From Prunella strophiata (lineage: Eukaryota; Chordata; Aves; Passeriformes; Prunellidae): a stretch of 64,000 nucleotides of DNA. Below the pieces are notes generated by a model. That model did no database searches, was not told the origin of the DNA, and was given only the letters and a program-made list of their open reading frames with translations. Positions 1 to 11,877 of the stretch are shown here, one piece after another. The translations under genes were made by a program, and so were the position numbers. The stretch covers positions 14,073,040 through 14,137,039 of the forward strand of contig JAZBQD010000034.1 in NCBI GenBank assembly GCA_036583965.1, written 5' to 3'. Position 1 is the stretch's first letter, and every line of letters begins with the position of its first letter.

Positions 1-2004
1 GCTGTTTACTTTGTGAAGGTTTTTTAATTTCCATTTGCATTTGAGTGTTGTAACCAGCAGCTGCAGCTCTTCAGCTGAGCTCAGCGCTGGGGTTTTCCAT
101 GGTGCAATTGACCCAGGGGCACTTCTCAGTGGCTGCATCCTGCCATCAGCCAGGGCTTTGCAGTGATGTTATTTAGCACATGGGGGAAGGGAAAGGAGCC
201 AATAGATCCATTTATCTGGAAGCAGGAGCCTCCCAAGGGCAGCAGAGCCAGGCTGGGAGCTGGCAGCACGTCAGCTCCTCTCTGCAAAGGTACTCTGATA
301 TAATTTGAAATTTGTATTGCTTGTTAGCCAAGCATAGAAGTGGTTGAGAGATACCAGAAGTGCAGTCCTGACAGTGGAGATGCACTGGTTTGCCAGTATC
401 CTGGGGTTGGAGAGAAGACCCCAAACTAATTTCCTGGGACACTGGGGAAGAATTAAGGGCAGGTAAACCCAGACCCTGTAGTTTTAATAACTCTTGATCA
501 GGCAATTCCATCTAAGGAAGTTTGTATCTTGTTTGAAGTGCAAGTAGCTTAAAGCTGCTGCAGTCATTCTTGGATTTAATTCTGTTTTATCCTCTGAAGA
601 TCAGTAAAACAGTGGTTTCCATGCAGTGAGTGCTGGGGGCTCTCATGGGTTGGCATGAAACTAATTTAGGAGCAGTACTGAGTGCTCTGAAAAGTAGAGG
701 AAAACAAGGAAAACATTCTGGTGGAGCTGCCTGCACAAATGTATCTCTGGCACAGTAAGTGTTGCATTTTCAAAATGAAACTTTTTGTTTTGGTTAGGTT
801 TTTTTTTTTTGGTTTTTTTTTTTTTGGCTTTTGTTCATTCATAGTAGAAGCCAAATTCTACTGATTCTCAACTTTCCTTTTCTATTTTTTGTTTCTTCCA
901 TATTTCCAGTTTTCCCTTTTACTGCACGTTCTTTTTTTCCTGTGCTTATTTTTCCTGTTCCTCTGTTCCAATGGAGCATGAGGGCAGGCAATGTCTGCCA
1001 TGTGTGAATAGGAATATCATGCAAAAAAAGAGGAACTTCCAAGCACCAACTTCCTAACTCATCTGTGCCAATTACCCTCCACTCCTATATTCTTCAGTAG
1101 GAAATGAGGAAATGTCTACTGTGGCTTATTCTAGCAATATAGCACACTAAAATTGCCTTCACAGAACTCTTTCACATTTTATAGAAGCCAAGGGGCCTCT
1201 TGGGCTTTAGTTCTTGCATCTAGATCGCTTCAGAAAATAAATTCCTGAGAAATTGAAAGCACTTGTGATTCCAGCTGTGATAGATCAGAGCCCAGAGCAG
1301 GCTGGGCTTCTTAGGGCTCTGCAGAAGTGATGGCTGTGCTCATCTCATTGTGCCTCTGGAGCCAGAAGCAGGGCAGCAGATGGACCTCTACATCTTCCTG
1401 CAGTAGTCTCAGGTAATTTCCCCCTTCTGGTTCAATCAGAGCTTTTGGTCCAGTGTTTCTTGGTTTGGGGGAGGAGTATTTGTTCTTGCTGTTTCATCTT
1501 TCCTTGGATAATAAGTTTAGAATCCTTGGTGGTTTTTGGAGTGTTTTAAAGCAGATATAAAGCCAGCACTTTAGTGTACAGAATGCCACAGCTGGTGTGG
1601 AAGGCTTTGGTAGAAATGCCATGTACATTCTGTTGGATTACTTCTGCTTTTGGAGCTGGTAAGGGATGGGTTCACCTGGGAGCTTTATGCTGTTGAACTT
1701 GTGCAGTAAAGAAACATGCAACAAGTGAGGGGACAGACACTGACAGCAGTGTTCCTGTGTCTGGCAGGAGTGGAAGAACAGGAGGCTTACCTTAAACCTT
1801 GACTGAAACATCACCAAAATCAAGCAGGAGAACAGCTCCTCTGTGAGTGTGGTCTGCAGCTGGCAGCTGATTAAAGAGAGAGGATTGACAGGTGGTAAAT
1901 CTGTGCACTGAGCAGGAGGGGAAAAGCAGAGAGCTTCTGGTGAACTGCACCACTTGCAATGATCTGGTTTCTGTGTGAAGAACATGGCAGAATTAGTCTT
2001 GTAA
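1..2004. other. Intergenic stretch, no gene recognised
   Basis: I see no exon-like conserved coding sequence, RNA gene or complete mobile element here. The only distinctive local feature is a T-rich run with two T tracts at about 800-827. Short open frames on the minus strand show no domain or signal I recognise. In the mammalian locus the region beyond the IRF1 3' end holds non-coding RNA and then organic-cation transporter genes; none of the latter is visible in this window. Confidence 0.6.
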
Positions 2005-2370
2005 GATAATTTGTATGGGAAGGGACCCTGGGAGGGCTGTACTCCAGCATCCTGCCTGTGGTCAGCTGCTAGGTCAGACCAAGTTGCCCTGACATATTTC
2101 CAATCTGGGAAACCTCTCATGAGCTGACCCACTCTTTGGCTGACCTTGCAGGAAGAAACATCCCCTAATATCCTGGCTAAACCTGTTATTTCAGCTTTTG
2201 CCCCTTGTCCCCCTTCTCTTTTGTGCCCTTACCATGCACCCTGAGCACAGCCTGGGTCTGCTCTCTCAACAAGCCCCTGGCAGGAGAGTGTTATGAGCCC
2301 TCAAAGCCTCTCCTTCTCCAGCAGAACAACTCCTGTCTCAGCCAGGGCTCAGTGCCCTGGTTGTGCTAGT
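2005..2370 (-). mobile_element. CR1-type LINE fragment, antisense
   Basis: The plus strand reads as the antisense of an old CR1-like 3' region: a 'gggaagggaccctgggaggg' opening, a 'taatatcctggctaaacc' segment, and a closing 'tctccttctccagcagaac' block. These match the order of segments in avian CR1 3' ends. It is diverged and 5'-truncated, with no open reverse transcriptase. Boundaries are approximate, and the subfamily needs a repeat-library comparison. Confidence 0.65.
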
Positions 2371-4179
2371 GGCTTCAGGCTTTTGGGGCTTTTTTTCTCC
2401 ATTTTGTCAGTGTCTTTCTTGTATTGGAAGAGCACAAAAGTGGGCAGAGTGTTCTAGTGTGGTCTGCTGTGTTCTAGGTAGAGGGGACAATCCGTTCCTC
2501 CCATCTTTTGGGTGTGCTTCTCTTGGTGTGTGTCCATGTGGAGGCCTAAAGAGAAAAGGCTCTGTGAACTGCAGAGCCAAGCAGGAGCTGCCTTGGTGGC
2601 CCCACACCACACTGGCTGCTGGCACTTTTGGGTATGGAATATGTGGGATAGTCAAAGAATGCCTGGAGGGATAATAACAAAAGGAAATGCTTCTGCAGAG
2701 ATCAGCCTGCCATGAGCTCGTGAGTTACAGCTGAGTCATCTCCCATTGGTGAGATGTGAGGTGGAAGGAGTGGATAAATCCATGGATAAATGGGGAAAAG
2801 GAAGCATGTTCTTGGTTCTTCAGACATGGCTTTACCTGATGCCCACAGATACTTGTGGCAGTGCTGCTGCAGCAGCAGCATGAGACTGCACACTACAGAA
2901 ACTCTTAGCTAGAAAGTCATTTAGGCTAAAAAAAACATTTTTGCTGCTGCCTCCCCAAGCAAGAGAGCGAGTTTTCAATTGCAGAATCACAAACAGCCAC
3001 CCAGGGCACACCCTGATTTATGCATTAAATACCAGGAAAGGCTGAAGTTCTGTTTGTCGCTTAGCAGACGGTGACGGTTGCTCCAGCATGTGAAATATTT
3101 CATGCCTGACACCTCAGTTCAGGAAATGGTGGTTTGCTCAGTAGAGGTGCAAGAGGCTGCAAGTTGTTATCAAGTGTAGCAGGAGCCTTTCTCATAGTTT
3201 TTCTCAATTTTCTGAGTTTATTTTCACAGAGCAGAAAGCAGAGCATGAGGAGCTGGGCTCTTCATGGCACACCGTGGGGTACCCCAGCAGGCGCTCCTGA
3301 GCTTGGGGTGCCTGCAGCAGGGGACGTGTCCTGAGCACCAAATTCAGTTCTTGAGCTTTTTATTGAGTTTAGACACTGTAGCAAGTTCATTTTCCTGCAG
3401 AGCTGGGCTCACATCCTGCAGATCTCAGTGGCTGAGGTTCCTATTCCCCAAATGCAAGGTGCCTGAGGTTTGCTGAACCGCAGCAAGTTCATTGTGAAAC
3501 TCTGCCACAAAGGTGGCCCAGCTGCCCTGGGTTATTCTGTGAAGGGGTTGAAGATGAGCCCTTGCAGGCCCTTTCCTAGTGGTAGGAACAGGTCTGTGCT
3601 GAGGGGGTGCTGTGCCCATGCCCTGTGTGGGAGGGCACCTGTGGTTTCCTGCACGTTCTCTCTGCTGGGAGGGGAGCGCTGTGGTAAGGGCAGCGTCACA
3701 CTCACGTCTCACCAGGTCCTGCTCTGAGAGCAAAAAGAAACAAACTGGAGGACCAGCATCTTCCTCCTCATCTTTCCAAAGGCCATGTGAATAGGTCATG
3801 GTGATGATGGGGTGGCTCCTTCCAGCCGAGGCTGTGAGAGGTGGAAGTGCAGCCCCAGTCACCCTGGTGGCTCCCAACTCTTCTGCAGATACCTCCTAAT
3901 TTCTAAAACAGGGAAACATCTCTGCTCCAAGATGAGTCCTCAGCCTTCAAACATGGCTTAGGGAGAAAGTTGTTCCTCTTCACAAGAAGGACCTTCTCCA
4001 GGGCAATTAGCTGTTTCCCTCTGAAATACAGAAATTTTGTCTCTACTTGGATCTGTAAGGTTCCATCTGTTTATGTAGCACAGCATTAGTGCTCCAGCCT
4101 GGGCACTGGGAATGGTGAAATGTCAGCCATGTGCAGCTCCCCTGACCCCTGCCTCCATCCCACTGTGGGGGTCTGTAGC
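2371..4179. other. Intergenic stretch, no gene recognised
   Basis: Several short overlapping open frames occur on both strands, but none has a recognisable domain, signal peptide or splice-bounded conserved segment. The stretch from about 3890 to 4060 may contain further decayed CR1 antisense sequence, which I cannot delimit. Confidence 0.5.
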
Positions 4180-4555
4180 TACAGAATCCCAGAATCATTT
4201 AGGCTGGAAAACCCTCTGAGATCATCGAGTCCAACCATTCCCCCAGCACTGCCAAGGCCACCACTAAAGCATGTCCCCAGGTGCCACATCCCGTGTCTTT
4301 TAAATCCCTCCAGGGATGGTGACTCCACTACTGCCCTGGGCAGACCATTCCAGGGCTTGGCAACATTTTCCATGTAGAAATATCTCCTAATATCCAATCT
4401 AAACCTCCCCTGGCACAACTTGAGGCCATTTCCTGCTGTCCTGTCACTTTCTACCTGGGAGAAGAGGCTGATCCCCTCCTGGCTCCACCCTCCTGTCTGG
4501 GAGTTGTAGAGAGCAACGAGGTTCCATCCTGAGCATCCTTTTCTCTGGAACATTT
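4180..4555 (-). mobile_element. CR1 LINE 3' end, antisense
   Basis: The plus strand begins with the antisense CR1 terminus (agaatcccagaatcattta, then ggctggaaaaccctctgaga) and runs into the antisense of the segment that reads in sense as residues resembling [10 protein letters not shown] and [14 protein letters not shown]. This pseudo-coding stretch gives the long minus-strand open frame seen here. It is a 5'-truncated LINE tail, not a host gene. Boundaries are approximate. Confidence 0.85.
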
Positions 4556-7500
4556 CAGTCCCTGCAGAAGCTGTCAGAGCAGAGTCATTCCTGATCCTGG
4601 AGATGCTGCCATGGCAGGACTCCCCCTCAGCCTGACTGTACTCCTTGGCACTCACTTCCTTGGTGCAAGGAGATGTCACCCTGCTGTGGAACCCAGAAAA
4701 ATGTTATTTCAAGGCTTCCTCATACCTGTGAGCAGGTCAAGGGCTGTTCCCACTCTTAAATAACCCATGAATGCTCTTGTTACCTAAAGGTGTGTGCATT
4801 GTAATCAAACACCTTGGTGAGCTGCTTCTCTCAGGATGCTGATTAGGTAGAATATTTGTTACCTGTTTAATGCGAGTAAAATACTCAGGGAAGTGAGCTG
4901 AGCTCTTCATTAGGGATGGGACTGAGGGGCTCAGCCTGTGCTTCCAGCCAAGCTCCTCAAGTTTCTCTGTGGGAAGCCTGTTTGGGGGCTTACAGAAGCA
5001 TGGGGTGAAACAGGGTAGGCAGGAGGAATCCCAGTAATGCTTCTCCAGAACTGATGGTGAAGGATTGCCCTGGGTGGGAATGGCAGCTGCTGGATATAAC
5101 ACAGAATTATTATTTCTATGTGAAATATAGATGTCTAACATGGTTCCCTCTGCTGATTTTAAATATTGCCACTAGTAATCTACTGCCATATCCCTCCAGA
5201 ATTGTTAAAAATATCCCAAGAACTAGCCTGTTCCACAAGGCTGGAACAGGCCAGCACAGTCCCCACTCTGCTCCCTGCTTTCTTCAACAGTAAAGCTGGT
5301 GAAAACAAAGCTGTACCTGTCTGGACTTGTCTTCCCAGTTAGCTTCTGCTGCCTGAACACTGTTGGTGAAAGCTTTGGAATATTAAGCTGATGAAAGAAC
5401 AAACTCAGTGAAACATATTCTTGCAATGGAACTGGGCATATTTAGTGGAAATGCTGTGGTTCATCTGGCTCTTGTTATTTAATAGCCCTGCTCACAAATA
5501 GCTGATGTGTGTAACGCTTGTGCTCAATTCAATTTGAACTGGGGCCAGTATTCTTATGCTGTTTGCTGTCCTTCATTCTCTGTGTTATCAATGCCAAACC
5601 ACCCATGCTTTGAAAGGAGCAAAACCTCCAGCTATTTTCTGGCTGCCCAGAGTTCCTCAAACCCTTCTCCTCCCTCCTCCCTTTGAGAACCTGCCTTTTA
5701 CCACTCCCTTGTTTTTGTGTTTTCAGCCATTGATCCATACAAACAGAACAAAGTCCTTCCCTCTGCCTGTGGCTGGCAGGCAGCTGTTTCTGCTCAGGCT
5801 GTCCTGTAGTGCTGTTGAAGCTGAATTCCCCTGGAAGGTCCCCAGAAGATGCTGGACACATCTTGGCTTGCCCCAGCTTTGATGCTGTGACCACAGAGTG
5901 TTGTGGATGGGGAACAAACACAACAGGCAGGAGTCCTTGGCTCCAGTGTGACCCTGTTACTGCAAAACAGGTGGTGAGCTCATCTGTGACAGCTGAGTCC
6001 TCCCTCTCTCCACAGCTCAGGTGACATGTTCTGCTCTGTTTTGGCCCAGGGGCTGGGTGACCTGGTGACCTGGTGGGCCACCAACTCAGCCTTCTCCTCC
6101 CTGCTGGTTTGTGGCAGCTGGGAGACCCTGGTGAGCTCTGAGATGCTGCTCTGTGCTGTGGGGGCTGGGACAGCTTCCCAGCCCAGCTGACACCCTGGGC
6201 TGGCTGGGTGCTCACTGCTGGGCTCTTCAAAGGCTTCATGGTGAGGTTTCTGTATGAATCATGAGCAGAATGAAGGCAGTGGATCATTCTGAAGTTGAAA
6301 AGGCTGCACTGTTTGTGTCAGCTGTCAAAAAGCAAGGAGAGAGAGCTGGGTTTGCTGTCCTGTGTTCTCTGCAGATCAGATTCCTTATTCCTGGATATCT
6401 CCTGCTAACTGTTTCCCAGTGCCTGCTCCATCCATGTGTTTGTGTAAATTCCCAGCCTCATACAGCAGAACAGATGGTAACTGCCTGTGCTGGTGCCAGA
6501 CAGACCCTGGTGACTTCTGGCACAGAGGTTTTGGTTGGATGGGTCATCTGATCTGCTCCTTGCCCAGTCCCTGGCTCTCCTCACCTCTGAGCCCTGTGGC
6601 TACAGACCCTCCTGGCCACCCCACCTTCCTGTCCTGCTGCCTGTGCTCTGGCACTGCCCTCCCACCATGGCCAGCAAGGCAGCCAGGGGGTTGAGAGTGT
6701 TCATGCCCTGAGTCCTTCACACTGTGTGTGACATCCCTGCTCGTATCCAGCTGGGGACCAAATCCAGCAGCATGAGCAGATTTTCCAGGTTTTAGGTAAT
6801 TTATGACTTCTGCTGGCTTGGGTTGATGTGCCTTTGTGAGAGTTCAGCTAATGGCAGTGCAGGCCATGTCTTGCTGGAACTGTGGAAGGGGCCATGGGAA
6901 GTTTTCCCATCCCTTCCCAGCTCCTCCTTTCTCTGGGGAAGCTGTGCTAGGACAGAGTGCATGGCAGGGAACCACGCTGGCTGGATTCACATCCTGACCT
7001 TATCAGGACAAATGAGACCAAAGGTTAGTGGGCAATGACAGAGTGCAAGTATCTGGAGTTACCTGCACCATGCTGCTGCACCAATGAGCTTTCCTTGTTG
7101 CTTTTATTACTGCCCTGGGGTTTTTGCACATAGAAGGGCTGGAGAGGAACGGGGATGAGTTAATAGTGAGAGAAATATTGAAGAAGATAGAAAAATGTGG
7201 GAGAAAAAGCAACTGAAGTGCAGCACTGAGGTGGGAGAGGGTACAGGCAGTGGACTGAAGCAATTGGTGAAAGGAAAATACAACTTAGATACAACTGGTC
7301 CATGAAAATGTGACTTTCCTCCCTATCTCCCTTTCTAGGAAAGTTGTTTCCCCATCTAAGCTCTAACACTAACTTTTCTACAGCTAAAACTTCTTTACTG
7401 CTCTGAGAGAGGCTTTTGCCCTGAGAAAGTTTGTCTTCCTTGTGTTGTGTTTTTACAAATATGGGGGAAATTGGGCCCTTGTGGAACTGGAGAGGAGGAA

Positions 7501-9444
7501 TGATCCTCAACAGCAGAGAAGTGTTTGTAGTCCAAGACATTTGGTTGCTTTCCAAGCAATAGTTTGCCTTTGCACCACAAATAAATATCCCACTGTTTTT
7601 TGCAGCTATAAAATCGTACCTGTGGCACTGCTGTCTATTCCAGGTGTGATATTGTAAATCATGTGACTGCCTGGAAATGTGTGTGGTTATCAGCATTCAA
7701 TCACCACAGCAAATAAAGGTGAAAGGATAACTGCAGGATCACTTTCTGCTGCCTGGCAGGCAAAGTTTACCTGAGGTGCCACTGCTCTGGGCAGCCAGGA
7801 GCCAGAGGCTTCCCCAGGCACTGCTGAGCCACTCACTAAGAATCCATTTGGACAAAAACTAGGGGGAAAGCAACAACTCCTTGTTTACAGGTCTCAGGTT
7901 TTCCCTGGGAAAAGCTTCATCTACCAGATGTGTGAGATCCTGACTCTGCAGCACTGCAAACCTCTGCTGGCATGGACCAGCAGCTTCTTCCCCCTTAGTG
8001 CAGAATGCTGCAGGGCTTTCCTACATATAGGATGTGGGATTATATCTGAGACTGTTGTGTTATTTTCAGGAAGTTTTGTCCTGTTGATGGCCTAAGGGTC
8101 TAAAGCTAAATAAAGGGATTTTTTTTAGTTTGTTTTTGAATGGTTCCAAGGCTCACAAGTGAGCTGCAGGCAGTGATGGTGTAAGGATGGGGTAGGTGGT
8201 GGAAAGCCTTCCAAGCCTGCAGCAGTAGCTCCACTCATTTCCTAAATGACCAATGATTACACAACGACTCCTTTTTGTTTTCCACCTCAGAGAAGTTATC
8301 TCTATTTTTACAACAGCTGCACTGCCTTTAGATCTTTCTGTCATGCAAGGTTCATAGCACAAGAGCTTCTTGCCCTTTGAGCCCTGCCCATAGGAACTTT
8401 CCTTAATTGCTCTGGCTGGGTTGGAGAGGGCTGAGCAGCTCTCCCCAGGGACCTGCTCTCCTGCATGTGAACACCTCCCAGGTGAGTTTGGCTGTGTGCA
8501 TATGGCAGGTGAAAAGCAGCTCTTATTCCAGCAGATGTTTACTGGGTTTATGAAGAGCTTGATTAGGGTAGGCAAGTTCAGAAAAAGCCAGTGTCAAGGT
8601 TTAAAACTGTTTCTATCACATAGCCTGTGCAGGGAGTTAATGCTAAAGATGCTCCTCTGTGTACAAGTGGCCTAAAAGTCTCTTCAGTCTGTTGCTTCTG
8701 CAAGTCCCACCTGCCCTGGAGGTGATGGAGGAGCCAGTCAGGCATCAGCTCAGCACAGCAGCCCTCAAGTCACCCCCCTCCTGAGCTGCAGAGCACCTCT
8801 CTGTTTTTCTTCCCCTCCAAACAGTTCAAAACAATAAAACTGACAAAATATACCTGGGGTGGAATTTATCCATCCAGATGCTTCAATAGCTGAAAAACTA
8901 CCAAATTCTCTCCTGGGACTTCACCACTTTTCACTAGTAAAATACCCAGCATGCAGTCAGACATGCAGGCACCTTGGCAGGCAACAAGGGAAAGCATTTC
9001 CAACATCCTGGTAAAATAGTCTCAGAGCATGTCTCTGGTCCCTGGCTGTGAGGCACTTGCTGCTGCTTTCTTCTATTCCCAAATTTTGGTTTGACCTTTT
9101 ATCTGTGAACCCCTTTCAATGCTGGGTTGTTTTTTTGTTTGTTTGTTTGTTTTGCATGTAAGCATATTTGTGAAAAGCATGCCCCTTTAAATGCATGAAT
9201 GGGTGAATTAATCTCTACCTTATTTTTAGCAGGGCTTGCATCATAGAAAGTTTCCCATGTCTCTCCTGCCCCCTCCCTCCACGTGTGGTAAACTTGCAAG
9301 GGCTCTTAGAACTGATTTCCTCCTTGTGTTGGTGATGCTGAGCTGGTGTCCTGTCCCAGGGCTAGAGGTAGCTCTGGGCCTGCAGCCCCACGTTCTTTCC
9401 CTGGTAGAACCTGCTGCTGCAGCTGGCCAGGACACAAATCTGGT
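4556..9444. other. Intergenic stretch, no gene recognised
   Basis: No gene, RNA or mobile element that I can identify. A 252-codon open frame on the minus strand (5529-6287) has low-complexity Ser/Pro/Gln-rich content, no recognisable domain and no splice-site context, and is best treated as chance. A short TTTG microsatellite lies at about 9127-9154. Confidence 0.5.
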
Positions 9445-9795
9445 CATGGAATCACAGAATCATCAAATGCTCTGGGCTGGAAGGGACCTTAAAGCTCATT
9501 TTTCTCCAACCTGCCATGGGCATGGATACCTTTCATTAGCCCAGGGTGCTCCAAGCCCCTCTCTCAGCCTGGCCTTGAACCCTTCCAGGGATGGGGCAGT
9601 CACAGCTGCTCTGGACAGCCTGTGCCAGGGCCTCAGCACCCTCCAGGGTCAAGAATTTCTTCCCAATGTCTATTCAGTCCAACCCTACCCTGTGCCAGTT
9701 TGTAGCCATGTCCCTTGTTCTGTCACTGTCTGCCCGAGTTAAAAGTTGCTCTCTGTCCCTTTTATAAGCTCCCTTTAAGCACTGGAAGGCTGAGA
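9445..9795 (-). mobile_element. CR1 LINE 3' end, antisense
   Basis: The stretch starts with a typical antisense CR1 end (atggaatcacagaatcatca, ctgggctggaagggacctta) and continues through 'ccttccagggatggggcag' and 'agcctgtgccagggcctcag' into a block ending near 'cactggaaggctgagaat'. This is the usual order of a CR1 3' region read backwards. It is truncated and non-coding. Confidence 0.85.
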
Positions 9796-10900
9796 ATCTC
9801 TGGGTGATTTCTTTGCTTGTGCAGAAATGTTCCTGCTCGAGATCTGCAGGATTTTAGGTGTGTGTGATTTAAGGCAGCCCAGGTACTCTGAAGGGGATTC
9901 CCAACACAGGGACCTTCAGGGCAGACACCCTGCCAGGAGTGTGGCAGCTCTGGGGGGACAGCACAGTCCCCACACTCCCAGCTTCCTGCAGGGCCAGGCT
10001 GAGGTCCAGCAGAAGCTGCTCTCTGCCCAAGGTAGCTCCCTGGGACTGCCAGGGAGGGCTGGTTAATGATTACCAGGACAAAGGGACCTCCCCAGGCTTC
10101 CCCTCCACTTCACTCTGCTGGATTTGAGACCCGTGACCTGGCACTCAATTTTCCCTCTTCCCTCAGTAAGCCTCACATCTGTCCCTGCCCTGCAGGTCAG
10201 TTCAGCAAAGCCTGTGCCAAAGGCAGTAGGAAATGTCCTCTTTGTTCCAGCCCCTTGGGCTGGGTCTTCCTCTCCTGCAGCCCAATATTCTCCTTGGCTC
10301 TGGCCCAGAAAATGATGCTATTCCCCAAAGGCCAGCACAGCACAGGGGTTTTCCAGGCAGTGTCAGTGCCTGTGGCTCTCACTGCCTCAGCCTCCCTTGT
10401 ATCCAACCACACATGATGCAATGACATGAGACCCTTACAGCACAAAATACAGCAAATGAATCAAATATTCAGGGGAAAACCAGCATGCTTTCCCCTTGCC
10501 TTGTGAATTAGGCAGACCTGAGGTCTTTAACTAGAGCTTCACTGCTGATCTAGTACCAGAAGCCAGTGGCATTGCTGATAGGAACATCCACAGCAGGGAC
10601 TTGCTGTACAGGATTTTTTAGCATAGCCTTGCTCTGAGCCAGGTCTGGCTCGCAGATGATGACAAGTACAAACTAACCACCCTGCAAAGCACAGCACCAG
10701 GGCTCCCCTTCCCTGCCATGTAGGATTCCACCCATCAGCTGCACTTGGAAGAGGCTGGGGGGTAGAAAATGAGAGCAAACTAAATTCTTTGTGCTTTCAT
10801 GAGTCATGAAAAAACCCCTCCAACTGTCTCAACAGCGCATCTGTTTGGGTGTTTTCAAGGAAGCTGGAATGCATCCTCAGAGCTCTTCCATGAGAAAAAG
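9796..10900. other. Intergenic stretch between CR1 and the IRF1 3' end
   Basis: No coding exon or RNA gene recognised. The region lies past the predicted IRF1 polyadenylation site. Short open frames on both strands are unconvincing. Confidence 0.5.
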
Positions 10901-10923
10901 TAAACATGTCATATATAAAACAT

Positions 10924-10929
10924 TTTATT
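10924..10929 (-). terminator. IRF1: Candidate IRF1 polyadenylation signal
   Basis: AATAAA on the minus strand (plus-strand tttatt). It is the first canonical hexamer downstream of the IRF1 stop codon and is followed in the sense direction by A/T-rich sequence. Confidence 0.55.
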
Positions 10930-11021
10930 AAACAACATTTTATACAACACTTTATATACAAAAATAAAATGTACAAGAAAAATAATCTTTTCCAGCTTAG
11001 TGATTTGATTCCTATCTATTA

Positions 11022-11039
11022 CACACACACACACACACA
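11022..11039. repeat. AC dinucleotide microsatellite in the IRF1 3' UTR
   Basis: An uninterrupted run of nine AC units on the plus strand. It would be transcribed as GU repeats in the inferred IRF1 3' UTR. Confidence 0.9.
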
Positions 11040-11877
11040 TTAGAACCTCTTCCATCCAGCACTTGCCTGCATATGCTGATCCAGAGGATCTGTGGGATGT
11101 TACAGCTTGTGTGCAGTACTGGAGGAATCCCCACAGAGTGCCAGAAGGAATCCACAAAGGCATGGTAAAAATAAAGAGCTCTGCCCCTATCAGTGCAAAA
11201 TTGTTTCATGCAGCAGCTCTCAAACTCTTATGGGGAAAGGTTTAGGGCATGCCTATGGCAGAGAGCATCCTAGGAGTGACCCTGGGGAAGCAAAGCCTAA
11301 ACTGAATCTTCACATTTAATGGTCTATTTACAGAGTTGAAGGGTGTGAAAGATGAACTATGGAATAAATCAGAAAAAGAGATGGCCCATTAACGTAATTT
11401 TTCTCCAGAAGTGTAATGACAGTTGTTAAGCTCAATGTCGCCAGTGTTGCACAGGTAAGCAGCAATTAAAACTAACAGTCAGAGATTTATCTGCAGTGTC
11501 TCCTCTCAGCACTCTGTGGGTAAAGTGCTCATCACACCACACATGGGGAGGATGGTAACCTGCTCCCCAGCCTGTGGTACCCCACCAGCTCAGACTCCGT
11601 GGCACAGTGACACCTCCCAGAAAAAGCTTCACCTCCAGAGCAATGGGGTGGGAGCTGCAGCTGAGCACCTTCAGCACCAGAGTCCTGCAAGTGAGATGGG
11701 TTCCTTTTGAACATTGGTAATGGTGTTTTTCGTGCTAACCTTTCCAGGCCTACAACTGAAACGGAATACAAAAGCTACTTTCTTCCTCCAGTCAGTAACA
11801 AAAAATTTCTCCCATTCTCTCCACGCTTGTTGAAGTTTTGATCCAAGAGCAGTTTGTGGTTGGAGGAAGCCAAGGGT

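Larger units (their letters stand above)
10905..11877 (-). other. IRF1: IRF1 3' untranslated region (inferred)
   Basis: The segment follows the IRF1 stop codon on the minus strand and runs to the first canonical AATAAA on that strand at 10924-10929. That gives a 3' UTR of about 950 nt, close to the roughly 1 kb known in mammalian IRF1. An earlier ATTAAA at 11315-11320 could give a shorter form. The UTR contains an AC-repeat (sense GT) tract at 11022-11039. The end is inferred from the signal only, without transcript evidence. Confidence 0.6.

Noticed and set aside
4179..4679. 166-codon minus-strand frame
   Set aside because: It is the pseudo-coding reading of a CR1 LINE 3' end, recognisable from its [18 protein letters not shown] residues.
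5529..6287. 252-codon minus-strand frame
   Set aside because: No domain, no conserved residues and no splice or promoter context; Ser/Pro/Gln-rich content is compatible with chance. A protein search with no hit in other birds would confirm this.
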